Under the pieces are notes generated by a model, which saw nothing but the letters and a program-made list of their open reading frames with translations, was not told the origin of the DNA and searched no databases. Both the position numbers and the translations under genes were made by a program. A stretch of 64,000 bases of DNA from Flavobacteriaceae bacterium (GTDB lineage Bacteria; Bacteroidota; Bacteroidia; Flavobacteriales; Flavobacteriaceae): contig JANQRC010000046.1 of the NCBI GenBank assembly GCA_028284745.1, positions 1 through 64,000 on the forward strand, read 5' to 3'. Numbering within the stretch: the stretch's first letter is position 1; the number at the start of each line of letters is the position of its first letter. Shown here in pieces: positions 44,559-54,260 of this stretch.

Positions 44559-47032
44559 CAGAATCTAGCAGCTAGTTTTACATTAAACACTCTTCGCGTC
44601 ATAAAATTAGGCACAGCAAACTGCCGTTGCGTATACACATCACGTACCCAAATATTGGTGATGGAGTTTACATTGTCAAAGATATTGAAGATCTCAACGC
44701 CAGCACTCAACTCTTTAAAACGGTGTAGCCAATGCCCTTTGGGATAGCTTTTCTTACCATCTGCAAACACATACGAGACACCAAGATCTGCACGACGGTA
44801 ATCTGGCAATCTATTTTGAAACTGATAAGGGTCTGCGTAACTCGGGGATCCGCCAGGCACACCCGTATTGTAGACCAAATTAAGGTACATTTTAAGGTCT
44901 GGGATGCGCGGCACATAATCCTGGAAGAGCATTGCAAACTTCAACCGCTGGTCGGTAGGCCGTGGGATGTCTCCGCGATTGTCTATGTTCTCTTCTGTCT
45001 TTAGATAGCCAAAACTGATCCAGGATTCGGTACCAGGTACAAACTCACCATTCAGTCGCATGTCTAGGCCATAAGCATAGGCCGTCGCATTGTTTCTGGC
45101 TCGATAGCGGATGCGAACATTTTCAATGGTATAGGGATTCACATCGGTCAAGTTCTTGTAGTAGATCTCAGAAGTAAGCTTGAAGGGGCGCTTCCAAAGC
45201 TGAAAGCTATAATCATTGCCAGCCACTATATGAACAGATTGTTGAGCCTTCACATTGGGTCGTACCGTGCCGAGCGAATCACGCAGCTCTCGGTAGAATG
45301 GAGGCTGATGATACAAACCTCCAGAGATCCGAAAAAGCATGTCACGTTTCCAGTCAGGTTTGATGGCAAACTGTGCCCTTGGGCTGAAAACAGTTTGCGA
45401 ACTACTTTCTAGGCCATCACCGCTTACATTCCAATTCTGTGCGCGAACACCCACATTGTACCATATTTCACTGTTGCCCCAGAGAGTTTTTCGACTGTAT
45501 TGCCCATAGCCTGTTACACGGTCGATGACCACATTGTTTCTGGCACGTACACTTTGAAAAGGGACCAAAGGTGCGGTAAAAGGTGCTTCAGGCTGCGGAT
45601 TTCCCAATCCGGGAAAAGGGGGGCGTATTGAAAAACCAGCCGAGTCGATGACTTCCCACTCTACGATGCGGTCACGAATATCTTCGCGACGATAGCGAAC
45701 GCCCCAATCGATCTGGTGCTCGTCTTTGGTCCAAGTGCCTTTGTGCGCAGCACTGAAGATCAGTGCATCTAGGTCGTTTCGAGCATGTGTGAGTTGAGAA
45801 CCGATACCTTCGGTAAATTCTACTTCGCCAAAGTTCTCATCACCGATGTTTGTGTTCACTTCCCCGAGGCGATACTGTGCCAGGATATCGAAATGCTCTT
45901 GTTCAGTAGTGTGGAAGGCAGAACCAATAAAACGAAAATTCAAGTTTTCCGTCGGGAAATAATTTGCCTTGAACGCTCCAAAATAGGTGTTGAACTGATC
46001 CTCTTCCTGCCCCTCATAGAAGATGAGCAATGCTTGTGGATCTGCGATGGTGCCAAAATTGGTCTGGCGTGTCAATGGCACGTGATCGTATTTGTTCAAT
46101 GCGATGTTCCCTAAAAGATTTAGGTGGAACTTGCTAGAGAAACGATAGGTGAGATAGGTCTGCGCATCGATGAAGCGCGGTCTAAAATTGGTCTCGGTCT
46201 GTTGGCTGTTTACTAACAAGCTGTTGTCTCTGTAGCGCGCACCTACGATGCCCGAAAGCTTTCCATTAGGCGAAACGCCTTCGGCATAGATGCTTCCGCC
46301 GAGCAAACTGGCTTCAAGGCCAGCGCCAAACCCTACGGGATTCTTATAGGTGATATCTAAGACTGAAGAAAGCTTATCGCCATATTTTGCTTGAAACCCA
46401 CCTGCGGAGAAATCTACGTTTTGTACAAGGTCTGGGTTGATAAAGCTCAGTCCTTCTTGCTGTCCTGAGCGGATCAAGAATGGACGGTATACTTCGATCT
46501 CGTTCACATAGACGAGATTCTCGTCGTAGTTGCCACCACGTACCGAGTATTGGGTACTGAGCTCGTTATTCGAACTTACGCCAGGCAGTGACTTCAATAA
46601 ATTTTCAACACCCGCATTGGCGCCCGGGATCAATCGTATGGTCCTTGGTGAAATGTTGGTGATCCCCTGTACGGCTTTCCTTCGGTTGGCGGTCACAACT
46701 ACTTCACCAATTTGCTCAACTTGAGTGCTCATCACAGGATTCAATTCAAAATCCTCTCCATCGTTCAAACGTACCGATACCGAAACATTTTTGTGCGATA
46801 TGTGACTGAATATAACGGTGAGTTGTCGCTCTGCAGTCACCGCTATTTCATAAAAACCGTTTTCATTGGTCTGGGTGCCATCAGCTTCAACATTGATGTT
46901 AACATCGGGTATCGGGTTGTCGTCGTCGTCTAGAACGACACCTCGTATGGTAGCCGACTGTGCCCAGGCAGCATGTATGCATATCAAAGAGAAAAAAAGG
47001 CCAAGCAAGGCAGGGATCAGCTTTCTGGGCAT
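44558..47032 (-). CDS. TonB-dependent receptor with carboxypeptidase-like domain
   Basis: An 824-residue outer-membrane receptor. After the signal peptide there is a carboxypeptidase-like (CarboxypepD) domain (about 26-110; ATIRGVVLDDDDNPIPDVNIN), then the plug domain (GVENLLKSLPGVSSNNE, QYSVRGGNYDENLVYVNEI) and a 22-strand barrel ending VFNVKLAARF. The plug and barrel are complete. There is no SusD-like partner nearby, so the ligand is unknown. Middle gene of an operon. Confidence 0.93.
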   Translation of the reverse strand: MPRKLIPALLGLFFSLICIHAAWAQSATIRGVVLDDDDNPIPDVNINVEADGTQTNENGFYEIAVTAERQLTVIFSHISHKNVSVSVRLNDGEDFELNPVMSTQVEQIGEVVVTANRRKAVQGITNISPRTIRLIPGANAGVENLLKSLPGVSSNNELSTQYSVRGGNYDENLVYVNEIEVYRPFLIRSGQQEGLSFINPDLVQNVDFSAGGFQAKYGDKLSSVLDITYKNPVGFGAGLEASLLGGSIYAEGVSPNGKLSGIVGARYRDNSLLVNSQQTETNFRPRFIDAQTYLTYRFSSKFHLNLLGNIALNKYDHVPLTRQTNFGTIADPQALLIFYEGQEEDQFNTYFGAFKANYFPTENLNFRFIGSAFHTTEQEHFDILAQYRLGEVNTNIGDENFGEVEFTEGIGSQLTHARNDLDALIFSAAHKGTWTKDEHQIDWGVRYRREDIRDRIVEWEVIDSAGFSIRPPFPGLGNPQPEAPFTAPLVPFQSVRARNNVVIDRVTGYGQYSRKTLWGNSEIWYNVGVRAQNWNVSGDGLESSSQTVFSPRAQFAIKPDWKRDMLFRISGGLYHQPPFYRELRDSLGTVRPNVKAQQSVHIVAGNDYSFQLWKRPFKLTSEIYYKNLTDVNPYTIENVRIRYRARNNATAYAYGLDMRLNGEFVPGTESWISFGYLKTEENIDNRGDIPRPTDQRLKFAMLFQDYVPRIPDLKMYLNLVYNTGVPGGSPSYADPYQFQNRLPDYRRADLGVSYVFADGKKSYPKGHWLHRFKELSAGVEIFNIFDNVNSITNIWVRDVYTQRQFAVPNFMTRRVFNVKLAARF

Positions 47033-47041
47033 GGTGTTTAT

Positions 47042-48730
47042 TTATTCTTTCCTAAAAAATGTGCTTGTAAAAGTAGTGCTATTTCCTACATTATCAGTAA
47101 CGACCATCTCTAAAAGATGTTTTGTGCCTTCTAATCTTTTGTCACTAAAATTATAGGTAAGCATTTTTGTCTTTGGCTCATATTCAAAAAGTATCCACAT
47201 GCCATCGATGGTGCCTTTGTAGGTTTTTATGCCGCTGAGGTCGTCTTGGACCTTGACTCTGAGATAGTTGTAGTTAGACAGCCACTTTCCTTCCTTGAAG
47301 TTTGCTGGAACGACTGTTGGCGCGACCGTATCTTTTTCTAAGAAGAAGGTGCCGAGCGTCTTCATTCTTGTTGAAAATGTATTGCCTTTCTTGTAAGTGC
47401 GATTATAGCTAGGCTCTCCCTTATTGGTCAAGTTTGCGATGAATAGTTTCTCCTTCTCAGCTTCTGCATGTTTAGAGACATCCATAGAGATCGTATAGCG
47501 TTTGCGGACAGGAACTGTGATGTCATGAACGTAAAGTGTGTCTCCAGACTTTTTGATGTCTGCATAGAAATTCTCGTAGAATGTATTCTTAGGGAAGAAT
47601 ACGGAAGCATTGCCCACTTGGTAGAGATTGTCCCTGCCAGCGATGACGAATTTATCGGTGGCGGCCACTTTTTCAGGGTGAAGGGTTTCCATCTTCTTTC
47701 CTTCCACAGGAATTACCAAAGTGGTCATATTTCCGTGAAAGTCCAGTATTTCTATTTTGATGTCGTACGTGTGCCCATCTTGGAACTCAAAGATTCCGTC
47801 ATCAGCGTTATCATAGATGCTAAGTACATTGGCAGGAGTTTTAAAAAGGCGCTGAACTCGTTGCTTTTTCTGCTTGTATCTCGCATAATCGATAAGGGTG
47901 TTGATGTAGCGTGTCTCACCAAAGGAAAACGTTTCAAAGTCGTACGAGAACTTAGGATTTCCGTTTAAAAAAGTAGTCACCTTGTATACGCCATTCTTAT
48001 TGTAGGCTAGGTCTTGTCGGTCATAGCTATTGATGCCAAAACCTACTTTTCCGGTTGCATAGATCTTATCTGCAACGTAGATTCCATCTGCATTTGGTTT
48101 GAAATTCAATGAGACCAACTTGTTAGATTGGTTTACTTGTGCTTCAGTGTGTAACGGGTAGGCAAAAGCCGCTTGTAACAATGGTTTGCGACTGTCTTTC
48201 ACCTCCATGCCAAAAAGAAGTGGATTGATGGGCTTCTCGGTCGAGGTGTCTCGGATCTCGAAATGCAGGTGGGGACCGCCTGATCCGCCACTATTGCCGC
48301 TGAAGGCAATGACATCACCTTTAGAGAACGTCAATTCATCAGGGGTGGGAAAAAGTTCAAGCTCATAGACTTCCTGAGTATATTGTCGCTTTTTCACATA
48401 GGCTTCGATCTCTGGGGAAAACTTTTGCAGATGGGCATATACCGAGGTGTATCCGTTGGGGTGCGTAACATAAAGTGCCTTGCCAAACCCCCAAAGCGAA
48501 ACCTTGATGCGAGACACATGGCCATCACCGACCGAATAGACCTTCAACCCTTGGCGCTTCTGGGTCTTGATATCGATCCCAGAATGAAAATGGTCAGCGC
48601 GCAATTCGCCAAATGTGCCCGATAACAACAATGGGATGTCTAACGGATGCCTAAAATCTTGGGGATGGTCTGTCTGTGATGTGGCGATGCTAGCAATAAG
48701 CATCAAGATGCTTGATAAAAGTAGCTTCAT
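47042..48730 (-). CDS. M23 family metallopeptidase (large)
   Basis: A 562-residue periplasmic peptidase (signal MKLLLSSILMLIASIATSQ). The LytM domain begins near residue 25, with HSGIDIKTQKRQ (H-x3-D) and PHLHFEIRD (HxH), both zinc-binding motifs intact. The long C-terminal half is a beta-rich domain with no match known to me. An earlier in-frame ATG at 48742 lies 5 nt after a TATTTTAG box and is possible. The gene precedes the receptor by 9 bp, so the three genes form one operon. Confidence 0.88.
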   Translation of the reverse strand: MKLLLSSILMLIASIATSQTDHPQDFRHPLDIPLLLSGTFGELRADHFHSGIDIKTQKRQGLKVYSVGDGHVSRIKVSLWGFGKALYVTHPNGYTSVYAHLQKFSPEIEAYVKKRQYTQEVYELELFPTPDELTFSKGDVIAFSGNSGGSGGPHLHFEIRDTSTEKPINPLLFGMEVKDSRKPLLQAAFAYPLHTEAQVNQSNKLVSLNFKPNADGIYVADKIYATGKVGFGINSYDRQDLAYNKNGVYKVTTFLNGNPKFSYDFETFSFGETRYINTLIDYARYKQKKQRVQRLFKTPANVLSIYDNADDGIFEFQDGHTYDIKIEILDFHGNMTTLVIPVEGKKMETLHPEKVAATDKFVIAGRDNLYQVGNASVFFPKNTFYENFYADIKKSGDTLYVHDITVPVRKRYTISMDVSKHAEAEKEKLFIANLTNKGEPSYNRTYKKGNTFSTRMKTLGTFFLEKDTVAPTVVPANFKEGKWLSNYNYLRVKVQDDLSGIKTYKGTIDGMWILFEYEPKTKMLTYNFSDKRLEGTKHLLEMVVTDNVGNSTTFTSTFFRKE

Positions 48731-48859
48731 TGTCTGCTGCATGGTTGCTAAAATAATTCTTTTTGGGAGTGAAGCCCGTTATTTCATTAAAAAAAATATG
48801 AATTGAGAACCTTGTCGAAGCTCTCTTTTTGAGAGTATCTCAAAAAGTACGCCAAACAG

Positions 48860-48890
48860 TTGCTAAGTTTGCAAAGGTATCTTAACTTTG
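48860..48890 (+). promoter_or_regulatory. Full consensus promoter of the zapB-like/zapA unit
   Basis: TTG at 48860-48862, 20 nt spacer, TAACTTTG at 48883-48890. This is the best complete Bacteroidota-type promoter in the window. The start codon is 27 nt further on. Confidence 0.7.
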
Positions 48891-48917
48891 TTATGATACG
48901 ATATTGAAATTGCTTCT

Positions 48918-49208
48918 ATGAGTGAAGTCTCGCATTTCCTTGATTCGCTAGAAGTTAACCTGTACAAGGTGCTTGAGCAACTTGAGACATTGAAACAGGA
49001 GAACCAACGATTAAAGAGCGAGCTGAATGATTCACAGCAGCGATCAGAGCAACAAAGTGCCGTGATCGCCGATTGGGAAGGAAAATACGAATCGCTCAAG
49101 ATGGCAAATTCAATATTGGGCAGTAGCGAAAGCGCCAAACAAGCCAAATTAAAGATAAATACCTTAATACGAGAGATCGACCATTGCATTGCGCAGCTCT
49201 CAGAATAG
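48918..49208 (+). CDS. ZapB-like coiled-coil protein, partner of ZapA
   Basis: A 96-residue, entirely helical, heptad-rich protein (VLEQLETLKQENQRLKSELN). No other domain. It lies directly before zapA (15-bp gap), so I infer a cell-division role as a ZapB-like coiled coil. Sequence alone cannot prove that; a similar coiled coil upstream of zapA is common in Bacteroidota. Shares the strong promoter at 48860. Confidence 0.65.
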   Translation: MSEVSHFLDSLEVNLYKVLEQLETLKQENQRLKSELNDSQQRSEQQSAVIADWEGKYESLKMANSILGSSESAKQAKLKINTLIREIDHCIAQLSE

Positions 49209-49223
49209 CAGAAAGACAACACA

Positions 49224-49514
49224 ATGGCCGATAAATTGAAAATAAAGCTTTCCATCGCCGATCGGGTGTATCCACTAACGATCGATGCGACGCAAGAAGA
49301 AGGATTGCGCAAGGCCACTAAAAATATAGAGGCCATGATCAAGAAATTCGAGGAAAGTTATGCTGTTCGAGACAAGCAAGATGTGCTGGCCATGTGCGCA
49401 CTTCAATTTGCTGCACAAGTTGAACAGCGAGGTATTGACAAGGAAAATGACAATACAGAGTTGGAGGAACGACTGAAGAAGCTTAATAAACTTCTTGCTT
49501 CCACAAACTCGTAA
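49224..49514 (+). CDS. zapA: Cell division protein ZapA
   Basis: A 96-residue ZapA. The N-terminal domain has KLKIKLSIADRVYPLTIDATQEEGLRKA, and the C-terminal helix has DVLAMCALQFAAQVEQ, typical for the FtsZ-ring crosslinker. A 6S-type RNA gene follows directly, as in many bacteria. Confidence 0.9.
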   Translation: MADKLKIKLSIADRVYPLTIDATQEEGLRKATKNIEAMIKKFEESYAVRDKQDVLAMCALQFAAQVEQRGIDKENDNTELEERLKKLNKLLASTNS

Positions 49515-49540
49515 GATACGTTCTTTAAAATAACATAAGG

Positions 49541-49716
49541 TTACTGCCTACATTGATCGCAACTTGTTTGATAAACTCAACACTATACATTTATAAAGGG
49601 TGAGTTTAAGCTGCAAAAGCATGCCGTCCTCGAACGGATCCTTGAACAGTTTGTTAGCCCTAATCCTGTTTTTTCGGAGTTTATACTAAACTCTTTGGTC
49701 AATGTAGGCTTTTTTT
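49541..49716 (+). ncRNA. 6S-type RNA (6S-Flavo-like)
   Basis: About 170 nt. Terminal stem GCCTACATTGA (49546-49556) with TCAATGTAGGC (49699-49709), 11 perfect pairs, followed by a run of T. An inner helix ATAAACTC (49571-49578) with GAGTTTAT (49677-49684). A central bubble of 18 nt on the 5' side (49579-49596) and 15 nt on the 3' side (49662-49676). A third helix begins AGGG (49597-49600)/CCCT (49658-49661), and an apical hairpin CCGT/ACGG closes at 49624-49637. This is the 6S design: a long rod with an open bubble mimicking melted promoter DNA. It binds RNA polymerase and represses transcription in stationary phase. Its position after zapA agrees with proteobacterial 6S genes. Confidence 0.8.
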
Positions 49717-49740
49717 ATTTTACAAATTGAGAATGATACT

Positions 49741-51306
49741 ATGGATATAGTTACTACCGCCGCCGTTGTAGCTGTGATAGGTCTTGTAATAGGATTTGTC
49801 ATTGCTAAGATGCTAGAGAAAGGAAATGCCTCGAAAGTATTGGCAAATGCCAAGAAAGACGCCGAAAGCATGATCAAGGATGCACAGCGAGAAGGAGAGA
49901 GCATAAAGAAAGATAAGATATTCAAAGCGAAAGAACGCTTTTTAGAGTTAAAGGCCGAGCACGAAAAGGAGATCTTGGCAAGAGACAAGAAGATGGCAGA
50001 TGCCGAAAAGCGTACACGAGACAAAGAGTCTCAGGTATCTTCAGAGCTTTCGAGAAACAAGAAACTGAATCAACAACTGGAGGAAAAACTGAAGGATTAC
50101 GATTTCAGAGCTGAGTTTCTTGAGAAGAAAAAAGCAGAGATTGAAAGACTCCACAGAAGTCAAGTAGAGCAGCTAGAGGTTATTTCTGGGCTCTCGGCCG
50201 ATGATGCCAAAGAACAGCTGATGGAATCGTTAAAATCAGAGGCGAAGAGCGATGCCATGGCATACATCCAGGACAAGATGGAGGAAGCCAAGCTCACCGC
50301 CCAGCAAGAAGCGAAGAAGATCGTGATCAATACCATACAGCGCGTAGGTACCGAAGAGACGATAGACAATTGTGTCTCTGTATTCAATTTAGAGTCTGAC
50401 GATGTAAAAGGACGGATCATTGGTCGTGAAGGCCGTAATATTCGCGCCATCGAAGCGGCTACAGGTGTAGAGATCATTGTAGACGATACCCCCGAGGCGA
50501 TCATCCTTTCATGTTTCGATCCTGTACGTAGGGAAGTGGCGCGTCTCTCATTGCACCGCCTTGTTACTGATGGTCGAATTCACCCTGCTCGCATAGAAGA
50601 AGTCGTGAAAAAGGTTCGAAAGAGCATAGACCAAGAGATCATTGAAGTAGGAAAACGTACCGTGATAGACCTTGGTATTCATGGCTTGCACCCAGAGCTT
50701 ATCAAGACGGTAGGTAGAATGAAGTATCGTTCCTCTTATGGTCAAAACCTGCTGCAGCACTCTCGTGAGGTAGCCAAGCTATGTGGTATTATGGCCGCTG
50801 AACTAGGTCTAAATACAAAGATGGCCAAAAGAGCAGGCCTGTTGCATGATATCGGCAAAGTGCCCGAAGAAGAGATCGAGCTACCACACGCAATATTGGG
50901 GATGCAGTGGGCAGAGAAATACGGGGAGAAGAAAGAAGTATGCAATGCCATAGGCGCACACCACGACGAGATAGAGATGAAGTATTTGATCTCTCCCATC
51001 GTACAGGTATGCGATGCGATCTCAGGCGCAAGACCCGGTGCTAGAAGGCAGATCCTAGACAGTTACATTCAGCGACTTAAAGATCTTGAAGCCATTGCTT
51101 TTGGTTTCAATGGTGTTCAGAAGGCATATGCTATCCAGGCGGGCAGAGAGTTGCGTGTCATCGTAGAAAGCGAAAAAGTGAGTGATGACATGGCAGCACA
51201 GCTTTCTTTCGAGATATCACAAAAGATACAGACCGATATGACCTACCCCGGTCAGGTAAAGGTTACCGTGATACGCGAAACACGTGCTGTAAACGTGGCC
51301 AAGTAA
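49741..51306 (+). CDS. rny: Ribonuclease Y
   Basis: A 521-residue membrane-anchored endoribonuclease that starts mRNA decay. An N-terminal transmembrane helix (about residues 4-22), a long coiled coil (about 25-190), a KH domain ([21 protein letters not shown]) and an HD domain ([12 protein letters not shown]) follow in the usual order. All catalytic residues are visible. A terminator follows the stop. Confidence 0.96.
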   Translation: MDIVTTAAVVAVIGLVIGFVIAKMLEKGNASKVLANAKKDAESMIKDAQREGESIKKDKIFKAKERFLELKAEHEKEILARDKKMADAEKRTRDKESQVSSELSRNKKLNQQLEEKLKDYDFRAEFLEKKKAEIERLHRSQVEQLEVISGLSADDAKEQLMESLKSEAKSDAMAYIQDKMEEAKLTAQQEAKKIVINTIQRVGTEETIDNCVSVFNLESDDVKGRIIGREGRNIRAIEAATGVEIIVDDTPEAIILSCFDPVRREVARLSLHRLVTDGRIHPARIEEVVKKVRKSIDQEIIEVGKRTVIDLGIHGLHPELIKTVGRMKYRSSYGQNLLQHSREVAKLCGIMAAELGLNTKMAKRAGLLHDIGKVPEEEIELPHAILGMQWAEKYGEKKEVCNAIGAHHDEIEMKYLISPIVQVCDAISGARPGARRQILDSYIQRLKDLEAIAFGFNGVQKAYAIQAGRELRVIVESEKVSDDMAAQLSFEISQKIQTDMTYPGQVKVTVIRETRAVNVAK

Positions 51307-51329
51307 CATGTTGATAGAAACAGAATAGA

Positions 51330-51362
51330 AACGCCCGGCCAATTAGGTCGGGCGTTGTGTTC
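51330..51362 (+). terminator. Intrinsic terminator of rny
   Basis: An 11-bp stem AACGCCCGGCC (51330-51340)/GGTCGGGCGTT (51346-51356) with one G-U pair and loop AATTA. The T tract is short (GTGTTCTC). Confidence 0.75.
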
Positions 51363-51397
51363 TCAACTATTCTTAAAGAAGATACTTATTTCAAAAG

Positions 51398-52174
51398 ATG
51401 AAGAATACACGAAAAGAACAGCTCGCGGCTTTTGACAGGCTTCTGACGATCATGGACCAACTTCGCAAGCAATGCCCCTGGGACAAGAAGCAGACCCTAC
51501 AAAGCCTTCGCCATCTCACGATCGAAGAAACCTATGAATTGGGCGATGCTATCTTGGATAATGATCTAGATGAGGTGAAGAGCGAATTAGGCGACTTGTT
51601 GCTACATATCGTATTCTATGCAAAGATCGGTAGCGAGACCAATGATTTTGATATAGCCGATGTTGCCAATGGCATTTGTGAGAAGCTGATCGATCGCCAC
51701 CCACATATCTATGGCGATGTAGCCGTGAAGGATGAAGAAGAAGTGAAGCGGAACTGGGAAAACCTAAAACTAAAGGAAGGTAAGAAAAGCGTTCTGGAAG
51801 GTGTTCCGCGTAACCTTCCTGCCTTGGTGAAAGCCAATCGCATACAAGATAAAGTGTCGGGTGTTGGCTTTGATTGGGAAGTGCCAGAACAAGTTTGGGA
51901 AAAACTTCAAGAAGAATTGCAAGAATTTCAAGAGGAAGTAAGGGCGGGCGATGGCGATAAGATCGAAGCCGAATTTGGTGATGTGCTTTTCTCCATGGTG
52001 AACTATGCGCGCTTTTTAGATGTAAACCCAGAGAATGCGCTAGAACGTACTAATAAGAAATTTACCAAACGTTTTCAGTACCTGGAACAGAAAGCCAAGG
52101 CGCTGGGCAAATCCCTCAAAGACATGTCGCTGGCAGAGATGGACGTTTTCTGGGAAGAAGCGAAACAGCTATAA
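51398..52174 (+). CDS. mazG: Nucleoside triphosphate pyrophosphohydrolase MazG
   Basis: A 258-residue enzyme with two MazG domains. The first has LTIEETYELGDAI and VKSELGDLLLHIVFY, the second QEFQEEVRAGDGDKIEAEFGDVLFSMVNYAR; both keep the ExxE...ExxD metal site. It hydrolyses non-canonical NTPs to monophosphates. The 3' end overlaps the convergent DUF349 gene by 6 bp. Confidence 0.95.
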   Translation: MKNTRKEQLAAFDRLLTIMDQLRKQCPWDKKQTLQSLRHLTIEETYELGDAILDNDLDEVKSELGDLLLHIVFYAKIGSETNDFDIADVANGICEKLIDRHPHIYGDVAVKDEEEVKRNWENLKLKEGKKSVLEGVPRNLPALVKANRIQDKVSGVGFDWEVPEQVWEKLQEELQEFQEEVRAGDGDKIEAEFGDVLFSMVNYARFLDVNPENALERTNKKFTKRFQYLEQKAKALGKSLKDMSLAEMDVFWEEAKQL

Positions 52175-54163
52175 GCTCTTCAACTTATGAAGCTTAGCCT
52201 GCCAAATGGCCAGGGCATTCTTATGTCGTTCTAGATTTTTGTACACCTCTTTTACCAGCGGATTCTCTTCACTGCTGTTCGAAAAGAACTGAAGATTATT
52301 TTCCAGTTGATTGATCTCTCCTTTGGCCTCGTCGATCTTTCTGTTGATGAAGGTTCTTTCTTTTCTCAAGGCGATGTCGTCATCTAAGATGCCACTTAAG
52401 CGAACATCGTAGCGAATCATCTCAGATTCTGTACGGTCCATTTTCATAGCGGCAAAGAGTCCGTCAAGTGCTTTATTGAATTGCCCCTCGATATTTCGCT
52501 TGTTAAACGGAACTCGGCCTAGGCTCTTCCATTCAGTGATCTTTTGCCTGATGGTTTCTAAGTCAGCATCGTTGTTGCCAGTAACTTTAAATTTCTTCAG
52601 GTCATCTAGAAAAGCTTTTTTCTTGTCAAAGGCCTCGCTCTCTTCTTTATTTGCCTCATTGCGCTGCGCATGCAGACGGTCAAAGTAATGGTTGCATGCC
52701 GCTTTAAATTCATTCCACACCTTGTCAGAGAACTTTCTCGGTACATGGCCTATCTTCTTCCAATCTTGCTGGATCTTCTTCATGGTGGGGGTGGTCGTGC
52801 CCCAGTCGTCGCTATCTTTTAGCGATTCGGCAAGCTTTACTAGTTCTAGTTTCTTGTGAAGGTTGGCCTGTTGGTCCTTCTTTAGGGATTTGTAAAAGGC
52901 ATTCTTGTTTCTATTGAAACTTCGCACGGACTCTTTGAAGCGGGCCCATGTCTCTTCATTATTTTTTTGTGGCACGCGACCTGCTTTAAAAAATGATTCG
53001 CGAAGTGCCTCGACCTCTCGTATCTTTTTTTGCCATGTGCCATGGGAAGTAACAGTTTCCGAAGCTACCTCCTGTATCTTTCCTATGATCTCTTGTTTCT
53101 TGGCCAGATTTTGTTCGTAGATGGCATCCAGGTTCTTAAGATGGTCTTGACGTTTGTCATGAATTACTTTCGTGGCGGCACTGAATTGTTGCCAGAGTTC
53201 TTCGCGCTGTTCCCTTGCTACGGGGCCGATCTCTTCCTTCCAGATCCGATGCAAGGTTTGCAATTCTCTAAACGCCTTACCAAGGTCCTCATAAGAATCC
53301 AGTGCTTTTGCCTTTTCTATGAGTTTTTGTTTCTCTTCGAGGTTGTGTTTGAAGTCTAGGTCGCGTAAATCGCGATTCAAATGAAGAAAATCGTAAAAAC
53401 GCTCTACATGGTGATGGTAGGTACGCCAGACATTGTTGTATTGCATTCTGGGAACCGGACCCGCTTCGCGCCAACGTTGCTGCAACTCTTTAAAATGCTT
53501 GTAGGTGGTGTTTATATTCTCCTCAACACTGATCAATCCCTTCAACTCCTCTATGATCTCAAGTCTGTTGGCTAGGTTCTGTTTCAGATCTTGTTCTAGT
53601 GACTTGTAATGGGCATTGCGCTTCTCTTTGTAATCGTGGTATACGCTGTTGAAGCGCTTCTTGTCATCAGAAGAAAAATAGAAGTCCGTTTCTTGCCCGC
53701 CATTTTCAACGAACTCATGCTTTTTTTCTTCGTATAGTGCTTGATATTTTTGATTGAATTCCTGGCGAATTTCACCTACGTGCTCCTTGATGGCCTGTAT
53801 CTTTTCATTCTTCACCAATTTTTCAAACTCGTTTACGAGTTCAAAGAGACTCATGCTGTGGTAGTCTAGCTTTGGAATTTCATGGCGCTCTTTTGTGGCT
53901 TCGTCCTCGGCGTCCTCGGCAACGGAATTATCTAACTCGTTTACGGCCTCCTCATGCTCTTGCGAAGTCTTTTCTCCTGTTTCGGGAGCTTCTTCAATGT
54001 GAAGTTCTTCTGTTTCTGTTGTGCTTGCCTGAGTAACGGGCTCTTCGGAAGCGGTAGTCTCTTTCGTGGTCTGTTGAGTGTCGGTTACGGTCTCTTTTGA
54101 AGTGGTGCTCTCCTCTTGTTGTCCATCTGCCAGGGGCAGGTTATCGGGGTTCTCTTCTAACAT
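52169..54163 (-). CDS. DUF349 repeat protein
   Basis: A 664-residue protein. The first ~100 residues are acidic and Thr/Glu-rich, low complexity. The rest is helical with repeated DUF349 units (LKELQQRWREAGPVPRMQYN, TLHRIWKEEIGPVAREQREE, IQQDWKKIGHVPRKFSDKVW), each with a W-x-x-(I/A)-G-x-V-P pattern. No enzymatic motif is seen. DUF349 proteins are linked to ribosome or translational stress in some work; the role here is unknown. Confidence 0.85.
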   Translation of the reverse strand: MLEENPDNLPLADGQQEESTTSKETVTDTQQTTKETTASEEPVTQASTTETEELHIEEAPETGEKTSQEHEEAVNELDNSVAEDAEDEATKERHEIPKLDYHSMSLFELVNEFEKLVKNEKIQAIKEHVGEIRQEFNQKYQALYEEKKHEFVENGGQETDFYFSSDDKKRFNSVYHDYKEKRNAHYKSLEQDLKQNLANRLEIIEELKGLISVEENINTTYKHFKELQQRWREAGPVPRMQYNNVWRTYHHHVERFYDFLHLNRDLRDLDFKHNLEEKQKLIEKAKALDSYEDLGKAFRELQTLHRIWKEEIGPVAREQREELWQQFSAATKVIHDKRQDHLKNLDAIYEQNLAKKQEIIGKIQEVASETVTSHGTWQKKIREVEALRESFFKAGRVPQKNNEETWARFKESVRSFNRNKNAFYKSLKKDQQANLHKKLELVKLAESLKDSDDWGTTTPTMKKIQQDWKKIGHVPRKFSDKVWNEFKAACNHYFDRLHAQRNEANKEESEAFDKKKAFLDDLKKFKVTGNNDADLETIRQKITEWKSLGRVPFNKRNIEGQFNKALDGLFAAMKMDRTESEMIRYDVRLSGILDDDIALRKERTFINRKIDEAKGEINQLENNLQFFSNSSEENPLVKEVYKNLERHKNALAIWQAKLHKLKSL

Positions 54164-54260
54164 CCTTCTGCTGGTTACGGTTCATCAATGCTTTGTACAT
54201 CGAAGATACTAACAACAGGGCAAATCGGCAAGGGTTTGAGATATTAAGGGGAAAATCCTG

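Noticed and set aside
47468..47968. 166-codon open frame opposite the large M23 gene
   Set aside because: A shadow of a gene with a clear signal peptide and zinc motifs.
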